The position numbers were made by a program, and so were the translations under genes. Positions 56,861 to 64,000 of a DNA stretch of 64,000 bases are shown here, piece after piece. The stretch lies in NCBI GenBank assembly GCA_947034885.2, contig OX344751.2:1426001-1490000 (forward strand), in the 5' to 3' direction. The notes under the pieces are model-generated. The model saw only the letters and a list, made by a program, of their open reading frames with translations, was not told where the DNA came from and searched no databases. Each line of letters starts with the position of its first letter. The stretch's first letter is position 1. The DNA comes from Thuidium tamariscinum. Its lineage: Eukaryota; Streptophyta; Bryopsida; Hypnales; Thuidiaceae.

Positions 56861-57059
56861 CTACCATGCGCTCAATTTCTTCCTCGGTCAAGTTACGAAT
56901 TACGTAGCGGTCGAGAGGAGGTGTCCAGATACGCTTCCGGATGTTGCGGTGTGCAAAAGAATCACCATTTTTGAGTACAGTACAACTTTTTATTTCTCTT
57001 AGGCTTGGTGTCCTTGAAGCGACGTTTCTGGCTACGGTGCGTAGCAGACGACCTCTGCG
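56861..57059 (-). CDS. Divergently oriented exon-like ORF upstream of gene D
   Basis: Open minus-strand frame of 66 codons ending at a good donor site (ATGGTAG|GTAAGT, complement of 56,855-56,861). Reads RGRLLRTVARNVASRTPSLR and later RIWTPPLDRYVIRNLTEEEI. The counterpart next to gene A (12,381-12,518, plus) keeps the same frame and the DR-x-V-x-RNLT-x-EEIE-x-M core, in the same head-to-head arrangement. No start codon or further exon identified, family not recognised. On the plus strand 'ttatttctcttag' (56,990-57,001) could instead act as a 3' splice site. Confidence 0.35.
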
Positions 57060-57590
57060 CTAAGTAATCAGTTTGGAGCATTTCGAGGAGCATACACACC
57101 TTATCCTGCTAATTCTGCTAATTGAATTATCCTAATACTGCATGTGATACCAATTTATGAAATTCAAGCTTCATTAGATAAGTGGAGACTGAAATATTCA
57201 GTTATTGCATTGAAGAAATTTCTGCTGTTTCAGCAGTGACAACAATGCTGCAGGTGACACGCATTTTGTGCCCTCACTACTTTACTACTAGGATAATTCA
57301 GTGCAGAAAAAATCACCCAATCAATTCAACTGCCCACAGAGTATGTGATTGACCATCTCTGTTTTCAGAGGAGCTGACTTCAGTACACTGAAAATTATTT
57401 CGGTGAAGTGTGAGTTGAACCAGATTCCTTCTTCCCAAACTGCAAATGGAGCATTTCACATCAGTTTCTCCATGCACTTGCACCAAAATCGCCAAACCTC
57501 TTTTCCAAGTCCTCTCTCAAAGCAGCAAGAAATCGCCAAACCTTTTCTACACTAAATCCAGTATCCCAAGCCAGAATCTGTGAAGAATCT
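57060..57590. repeat. Distal upstream flank of gene D
   Basis: 57,245-57,560 matches, inverted, 26,700-27,560 minus its T3 insertions. 57,000-57,168 matches the DNA upstream of gene A, inverted. It therefore serves as the uninterrupted reference for both sites. Confidence 0.65.
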
Positions 57591-57693
57591 ACAACGTCAC
57601 AAGTGGAAATTCCGAGCCACCCTCGACTACCACGAAATTCCGGAACTTGGCTTCAAAATCCCCCAATCCCCCAAATTTTGAACTCGAATCACA

Positions 57694-57700
57694 TATAAAA
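57694..57700 (+). promoter_or_regulatory. TATA box, copy D
   Basis: TATAAAA in the conserved context CATATAAAACTCCTAC, 211-217 bp upstream of the ATG. Confidence 0.6.
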
Positions 57701-57794
57701 CTCCTACAGACACCCCACGGTTTACAAGGAGCCCGGGATTCGCCGAGCATTTTCCACAGTCAACAACCTAGAGTGTACGCCACTCCACTTCTCC

Positions 57795-57827
57795 CCCAGT
57801 TCTCATTTTCCTTTCAATCAAACTGGG
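57795..57827 (+). promoter_or_regulatory. Conserved 5' leader hairpin, copy D
   Basis: CCCAGTT (57,795-57,801) pairs with AACTGGG (57,821-57,827), identical to A and B. Confidence 0.35.
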
Positions 57828-57855
57828 TAACAATTAAAGACCGATCAGGTGCACA

Positions 57856-57963
57856 ATGTCGGTTGAGAGTTTCCAGGACGAATTGCAAGAACGGGACGAG
57901 GAAGAGAGTGATGGAGCCCGACAAGGAGATGAGCAGGGTGACGATTCTCCCTCGGACTCCTAA
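57856..57963 (+). CDS. Upstream ORF overlapping the start of gene D
   Basis: ATG at 57,856 opens a 35-codon frame (MSVESFQDELQERDEEESDG onward) ending at TAA 57,961. It overlaps the main ATG (57,911) in another frame. In B and C the same frame is open but the ATG is replaced (TTG in B). If translated it would reduce initiation at the main ATG. Confidence 0.35.
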   Translation: MSVESFQDELQERDEEESDGARQGDEQGDDSPSDS

Positions 57964-59101
57964 GGGGACTTCGAATCCCGTTGAGTATCTGGAGCTTGCA
58001 ATGAGTGGAGATTTTGATGCATTTCGAAACGAAATGGGGAAGCATCCTTTGGGTGTCACAGCTGGGGTTGACGTCTACGAAGACAGAAGCGCTCTGCACA
58101 TGGCAGCTCTACACGGAAGGATCAAGATTGTGAGCCTCATATTGTCCGCACCCGAGGTTTCATCCCAGATTGTGAACGCTCGAGACCGCTTCGGATACAC
58201 GCCCTTGCACTTAGCGGTCCGAGCGAAGCACGAGGACGTTGTGAGAATCTTAGCAAAGTCCTCACACATAAGAATTCTCGCAGCTTGTGGCAGCAGCAGT
58301 CAGCAAGATGAAACAGGCCAAGACTGCGACGGATTCACTCCACTCCACCTCGCTGCGGTGTCAGGCAAAATCGCCATCGTGAAACTGATCCTCCAAGAAT
58401 TCGCATGTCAGGAGCTTCCCGTGAACATCCACGCCACCACTTGGCAAGGCACCACGGCTTTGGACATCGCCAAACGGAGTCGACACGTGGAGTTGGTGGA
58501 AATTCTGGAGTCGTGGGACGTGAAGTGGTTGCAGCTGGAGCGGCAGAAGAGTGCGAATTCTGTGAACGCCATTCTCGTGGGCGCCGCACTTGTGGCGACG
58601 GTAACATTCGGATGTTTCGTGCAACCTGAATGGGTGATGCAGGAGGCGTGGTTTTTTGTGTGCACGTCATTTTCGTTTACGTTTTCCATTGTATCGTTGG
58701 TGATTGGCACCACGGCTGTGATTCCTTCCACTGGTGCCAGTTTGAAACGGGAGGTGCAGCAGTTGCGAAGCTCGGTATTGCTAGCGTCGATCTCGCTTTT
58801 TGTGTCGATCTTCTTCCTGCTGTGGGCGTCGCAAATTGGGGGCATTATCGTGATGGTGGCTATTATGTATATGGAAGGGGGGATTGTGCAAACCGTTTTG
58901 TACTATCTTTTGTTACTTCTGCCGATCATCGTTTTGGCGTTTGTGTTGCGGCATATTGTGCTGCCGAAAGTGAAGGTGACGTTGAAGAAAAGGGCGGCGT
59001 GTTTTTTTTTTGTAGTGGCGGTGGGGTTGAATATTGGTCCCTGTGTTATGATAGCTTTCGCTGCCCATAAAAGGGTGCACCATCGCTACTTTCCTTACTG
59101 A
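57911..59101 (+). CDS. Ankyrin-repeat/PGG-like membrane protein, copy D
   Basis: 396 residues from ATG 57,911 (GTGATGG context). An open frame continues upstream but only from a TTG, and copy C shows that the upstream part is not needed. Ankyrin repeats at about 57-90, 91-124, 139-173 and 175-204. PGG-like span at about 217-237, spans at about 247-271, 288-318, 325-348 and 361-384, and a short basic, aromatic tail (KRVHHRYFPY). The loop between spans 1 and 2 is reduced to about ten residues (QPEWVMQEAW) compared with about 40 in C. Architecture as in plant ACD6/ITN1-like defence and stress proteins (family knowledge). No frameshift; promoter and leader conserved. Confidence 0.92.
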   Translation: MEPDKEMSRVTILPRTPKGTSNPVEYLELAMSGDFDAFRNEMGKHPLGVTAGVDVYEDRSALHMAALHGRIKIVSLILSAPEVSSQIVNARDRFGYTPLHLAVRAKHEDVVRILAKSSHIRILAACGSSSQQDETGQDCDGFTPLHLAAVSGKIAIVKLILQEFACQELPVNIHATTWQGTTALDIAKRSRHVELVEILESWDVKWLQLERQKSANSVNAILVGAALVATVTFGCFVQPEWVMQEAWFFVCTSFSFTFSIVSLVIGTTAVIPSTGASLKREVQQLRSSVLLASISLFVSIFFLLWASQIGGIIVMVAIMYMEGGIVQTVLYYLLLLLPIIVLAFVLRHIVLPKVKVTLKKRAACFFFVVAVGLNIGPCVMIAFAAHKRVHHRYFPY

Positions 59102-60448
59102 GTTTTAGATAGTTTCCGGTCAGTGGACGGCAGTGAGTTCGTTGCAGACTTGCAGTGTGTGCTCGAGTCAGAGTTCAGTTGCTCATCAATGCATCCTGTT
59201 GGATGTAGATGAAATCCAGCACTCCTCGATGACCTACATCATACGGTACACACATGATTTGCTAGCGACGCAGCAGTGGTTTGAATTCGGAATACGAACT
59301 GGCATGACGGCGCTTTCTTGATCTCACATCAATGAGTACTTCCCGCCTTGCACAGCAGGAAGAACTAGAGGAAACTGTAGTGTACATATGTAGCTCTCTT
59401 TTACTCTGTATGCGTGTGTCACGCTGGAGCTGTGTTAGCTAGCCAGTTCGTTTAGTGTTTGTGCAGCTATGGTGCATGCTGCAACTGGCATGTTGCAGTG
59501 ATGTGTATGACAAATATACTAAGAGGATAATATATGCTTGTCTTGCTACGAAGGTTAACGAGTACCTGTTATTTGCATGCGTCTTTGAGTGCCGTGTCAA
59601 TCTGTAGCATGTCAATGCTGTAAGTTCAATACATCCGAAGATGGACTCTTGTTCCAGTCGTTCATGCCTGGCGAACTGGACAGTACTACAGGAGTGCTTG
59701 AAACTTGAGGATCAAACGGGGGCATCCGACCAATGCTGCTGAGGCTGTAAACTGAGAGCTTTGGCAATCATATGTCCGTCTGTCAGTGACGGAGCCATTC
59801 CTTCTTATTACCATATGAGAAGGTGAAGGTTGTGTCCAACTCCCCTGGAGATGCGTATCGACAGTTGCCTTGCTAGATAGACTCTCCAATTGTTTCTCAA
59901 AGATAGAACTTTATTGAGGCCTACTGCAGATCAAATAGAATCTCAGGGTGTGAAGTATTTGCTGATATCGTTTGAAAAAGCTTGTGAGCAGCAATCTTAA
60001 CACCGAAATCATAACGACGGTAATAGCTCAATAGAAGCACGTCATTTGTAACTATTCAACAAGATTTCTCTCACAAGATTAAACCCAAATCGAGCTAAAG
60101 AATTAGATACCACAAAAAAATGAATTAGTTCTCGATAATTAACTTAATTAGTTAGTTTTTCATTTCAAAAAAATTAATTAGTTAGACTAAATTAATTAGT
60201 TCTTGTTGAAATTTGTTGTCATATTTGCACTGGACTTTTAAATTGCTCGCCATGGTCTGAATGCTTCATGGTAAGAGGGTGTCTTGTGCTTCATAAGGAG
60301 TACATAATCACGAACAAATACACTCAATGACAAAGTAAATCTTAAAGTTGGTAATTCTTGTTCCGCAATTCGTAGGTTTGCTTCCGAATTCAACACTAAT
60401 CCATACTACTACCTCTAAAGCAGCAGCTGCTAGTAGAGATTTGGAGCA

Positions 60449-61182
60449 GGGTGATTGCACGAAAGACCTATACTATTTGTTGCGTTTTGCAATAGTACTC
60501 CTGACTTTTTTTGGAGTACTATTTAATAGAAAAATAATTTAAAAATTTTAAAAAAAATATTACTTATGTATATACCTTTAAGACAAAGGTACCTACAAAA
60601 GGAATTGTATAGAAAATTTCTTATGTAGGAGAACTGGAAAAGTGCCAAACCTCAAGAAAATACATACCTTCATGTTTTAATTAGGGAAAAATAGTAAAAA
60701 TAAGTAAATACAAAAAATAAAAAGTGGACATTTGCAACAACTTTATGGAGATGGTCATTCACCAAAGAACCTACCAAAATAATATTTTATATGTTTCAAA
60801 ATACAAGCAGAATGAAGCTCTCTTTGTAGACCTCCACATGACATAAAATTAACTATTTTTGAAAATCCTTTTATGGAAAGCTATAAGTCTATTAGAAGAC
60901 CATTTCATCCAAATTTCATCTCAAAATCATTAAAAAAAAAGGTATTTCATAGTACTAAAAACCTCCAAATTGTCATATGTGACATTCAATCACTAGTACT
61001 TTTTTTTATATTAAATTATTTTTTTAAATTATCAAAAATTCATGTAAGCTGTATGATAGTTATGAGCACCTTCTTTAGAAATCTTGAGTCATTTGGAGCA
61101 AAAAGGCAAAAGTTATGGTCAAAAAACAGATCAGTATGAGACGTGTGACGGAAAATAGTACAAGTCTTTCATGCAATTGCCC
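60449..61182 (+). mobile_element. T1 TIR element with proven empty sites
   Basis: Left end GGGTGATTGCACGAAAGAC, right end GTCTTTCATGCAATTGCCC, flanked by the exact 4-bp repeat AGCA (60,445-60,448 and 61,183-61,186). The paralogous sites in B (18,924-18,927) and C (33,004-33,007) read TGCT once, with continuous flanks and no element. 734 bp, non-coding; interior matches 9,771 and 16,593. Confidence 0.92.
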
Positions 61183-61330
61183 AGCATGATTAGGAAATCT
61201 CTTTCTTATGAAGGCCAACTACAACATAGCACAGCGGATTGATGGCTGTGAAGACAGACGAAGAACGATTGAGGAATGACCGGTCCAGACCTGAAAACCG
61301 CATGTAAAATTTGATACCAGTTGGTATTCT

Positions 61331-61689
61331 GCTTCCTCAAATACTGTTAAAAGACAACTCCAATCATCAAAAATGATTCTCAATCACATTCCTCAACCCT
61401 CCTAAAGACGGAATTGAAGATGACAAGCTGATAACTGCTGCTACAAGAAAGTAGCTACTTGCACAATATCAGTATATTGATGCATGGTTTCCTTGACAAC
61501 TGGGGAGTTCACCAGCGTGAAGTGCAGGATGGGTAGTCCCAGCACAAACATGAGAACCTATCCACATTCGTCCAACATCCAACATGAAGCTCATGGGTTT
61601 TATATCTTCAAAAAAAGTTTTAAAAAATCATGACAAAAATTGAGAACATAGGTACATGCCCAATATCCAGTTTTTCCCCAAAGGGATAG
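61331..61689. other. Intergenic, no gene seen
   Basis: End of duplication D fades around 61,330-61,600. No ORF or element end found. Confidence 0.35.
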
Positions 61690-63270
61690 TGGTCCTTTAG
61701 GGGTCAAAAGATTGTAGAGTAGATTTTGAAAGATTGTAAATCAATTGTGGTTATATATATAATATTTCTATTAACCTCATTTTTTTTTGAGATCTCCATT
61801 TTTGATTTGCCATGTATACAAAGTGTTCAAAGACTTCAAATTCCTGTTCAAATTACTTTCATAACTTTAACACCCTCACGATCAAACATTATAATCTTTC
61901 AATCCATAAGTGATATTGTTGTATTTTCTTTTTCCATATGATTAATAATATCTCTAGTTTGAATTTGTATGGTTGGAATCCAATAATTGATACAACTAAT
62001 CAGAATGTTGACTTTATGTTCAATTTAGTGAAAAATCCAAGAAGCTCAAAAAAAAGCCATGGGCATACAAATGTAAAAGGTAGATAAGTTAGGTAGTCAA
62101 TATAGTTGAAGGCACCTTTTTTAAGAAAAAATATTTTTGTACTATTAGCAATTGAATCCATACATTTTATTCTTCATCAGACATTGGATGAAGGAAAAAC
62201 AAGCCCCAAAGTTGTAGCCATTAAAGTATATTTTGGTGAACTAAAATTGAACCTTGTAAACTTAAATTAATTTCCAAAAGTTCAATATAAATTGTATTGA
62301 TATGAAAATTTTAGTATACAAACTAGATAAGTAGATGCATTTTTTCAACAAATTTTAATCAATTTGGGCAAATGATGCAAAAATTACAACTTTTCTAAAT
62401 TTGTTATAGCCCCCAAAGGTACAAAATATGTCCATGAGAAACATTAGGACTTAAGGTTCCTACTTGGGGGGAGGGGGTAGTGAGCATTCGGAGTAGGAAT
62501 ATATGTGCAAACAAATGATAGGGTATTTTAAAAACATGAGGGCAAAAAATTATAAATGGATTATTTGTACTATATGGTATGGAATAATAGGTCCCATTAG
62601 AAAATGTAATAGTCCTAAAATATCTCCTTTTATATTCTTTTTTGGGCCAAAAGTATGAAAAAGTTATCTTGTAAGTGGCATATTGGTTAGTGGATATTCA
62701 TTTAAAGACATTGATGAGGACATTGGACAAGTTGTTTTTCAATAGTATCCTATAGCCATGAGATCTTCTTAGATTTTATTGGAAGTATATAATTTTGAGT
62801 ATATGGCCAAGTATGTGCTTGTGTATTAATATTCTTCTTGGACATTTCCATTGATTCAAGTGTGTGTCTACTACAATGCATATGCAGAATTGTAGGGGAC
62901 TATTTGAATCATAGAAATGCATTTGTCCTTGCATTTCCAACTCATGTAGAAGACAATGATTGTTTTCTTGTTTTTCCATCAGTTATAGTAATGCATGTTT
63001 GAGTTTAGGTGTACAAGCTCAATTTTGTTCATGTCTCTATAACTAGACATGGGATGCACATTTTGTTTCACTCCTTAGAGTTATTCGTAAAGTAGGCTGA
63101 ACTGGATTTTAAACCCACTAGTTTTGTGAAAAAGTAAGTTTTGTACAAAAAGTCACTCGCAGTCAACATCCTGAGAATAAAAGTGAGTACGAACTTTTTT
63201 TTGTGTCAAAATGGCCCCTAAAAAAACTTGAAACCCACTTTCAAGGTCCAATGTCACGGGCTTTTTTGTA
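61690..63270 (-). repeat. R1 interspersed repeat, copy 5 (inverted)
   Basis: Reverse complement of 39,590-41,010 ('gttttcttgtttttccat', 'ggagggggtagtgag', 'acaaactagataagtagatgca'). It continues to about 63,270 with similarity to the reverse complement of 15,420-15,680 ('cttactttttcacaaaact' read inverted). Decayed frames only. Confidence 0.6.
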
Positions 63271-64000
63271 GGTGCTCAGTGAGGGAAGAAGTGCCATCGT
63301 TCTGAGTTTTTTTGGAAGGTGCTCAAAGGAAGCAAGAGACGCACTTGCAACTTCTTCCACAATGTAGGTGGTCGTAGAGGCATGAAGGTGTAGTTTTTAC
63401 ATTTGAATGGGTGCACAAGTGTTGAAGTGGGAAGGCACGCCTTTGGGCTATGAGGGTACACTTGCGATGTCAACTAGGTGTGTGCTCTACATTTTTGCTT
63501 TTGCAATGTGCTCATAATGAAGCTCGTGACTGTTCAAAGCTAGTTTCCCATCTACTTGTGTCTACATTGCATTCTTAACTCACCTACACAGTTGATTGTA
63601 CTTTTCTTACAAATGACAAGTAACAAGGTGACAAGTGCATTTTTTACGGTTGAGGATCTTAGAATTTTATTGTAGGTTCAAACTCTATAACATTATTTTA
63701 CTTTAGACCAAAACTTTGTGAGTCCCACTAATACTAGAAAAATATTATTTTTAGAAAAAAAATGCCTTTAACTATGCTAAATTCCCAATTTGGACGGTTT
63801 TGGGTGTTTCCACCATAAACACTCCACAAACCCATGCCTTTTGCACTTCATAGGGATATTAAGGGGACCAAAAAATTCAAGGGACTTCCTGTGGAAAGCT
63901 GTAGATGTATGAAACATGATGTATAGCAAAGTTACACATTTTATTTAGCGTGAAATGTCAATTACTTAGGATGGGTCCCTTTCAATCCCCTATTCAGTGT
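63271..64000. other. Intergenic, no gene seen
   Basis: Slightly less AT-rich to 63,480, then AT-rich. Only short frames without features. Confidence 0.4.

Larger units (their letters stand above)
57590..61330. repeat. Segmental duplication unit D (inverted)
   Basis: Reverse-complement counterpart of the B and C units: promoter, gene D, then 'gttcatgcctggcgaactgg' (59,660), 'tcatatgtccgtctgtcagtg' (59,767), 'taatagctcaatagaagcacg' (60,020) and 'gagatttggagca' (60,436), with a T1 insertion at 60,449. 59,102-59,640 has no counterpart that I recognise and no supported gene. Confidence 0.75.

Overview
The window looks like nuclear DNA of a land plant, probably a non-seed plant (bryophyte, fern or lycophyte; the exact lineage cannot be fixed from sequence alone). 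Four GC-richer ankyrin-repeat/PGG-type membrane protein genes and a few other gene-like stretches sit in very AT-rich DNA made mostly of old, nested transposable elements. I saw no bacterial gene organisation, rRNA, convincing tRNA or CRISPR array.

Layout. 0-10.7 kb: decayed repeats, a long inverted repeat and fragments of the 3' flank of the first ankyrin gene. 10.8-12.1 kb: ankyrin gene copy A (minus), apparently decaying. 13-17.8 kb: a copy of a large repeat family (R1) with nested small DNA transposons. 17.7-22.3 kb: segmental duplication with ankyrin gene B (minus). 22.3-31.6 kb: R1/R2 repeats, a 1.4 kb foldback element and several small terminal-inverted-repeat (TIR) elements. 32.2-36.4 kb: second segmental duplication with ankyrin gene C (minus). 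37-43.7 kb: R1 copy, a CACTA-type hairpin element and more T1 elements. 45.2-54.8 kb: a compositionally different GC-richer block. It holds a coiled-coil gene with a premature stop, a 698-residue gag-like/transposon-associated ORF on the opposite strand, and a RING-H2 exon. GC-rich short-repeat tracts flank the block, a minisatellite lies inside its right edge, and a CACTA-type terminus lies at 54.8 kb. 57.0-61.3 kb: inverted segmental duplication with ankyrin gene D (plus). 61.7-63.3 kb: inverted R1 copy.

Genes together. The ankyrin paralogues encode about 400-427 residue proteins with four ankyrin repeats followed by several membrane spans, the plan of the plant ACD6/ITN1-like family. They share flanks, a TATA box (B, C, D) and a conserved 5' leader, so they spread by duplication of a unit of about 4 kb. 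B, C and D look intact. A has a frameshift before its last membrane span and has lost the promoter segment. Comparing duplicates gives natural empty sites for several transposon families, which fixes their ends and target-site duplications. The best-supported less familiar elements are T1 (about 715-757 bp, TIR GGGTGATTGCAAG, 4-bp target duplication) and T5 (a foldback built of 176-bp units).

All repeat and homology statements come from reading and comparing the sequence by eye; boundaries of decayed repeats are approximate.
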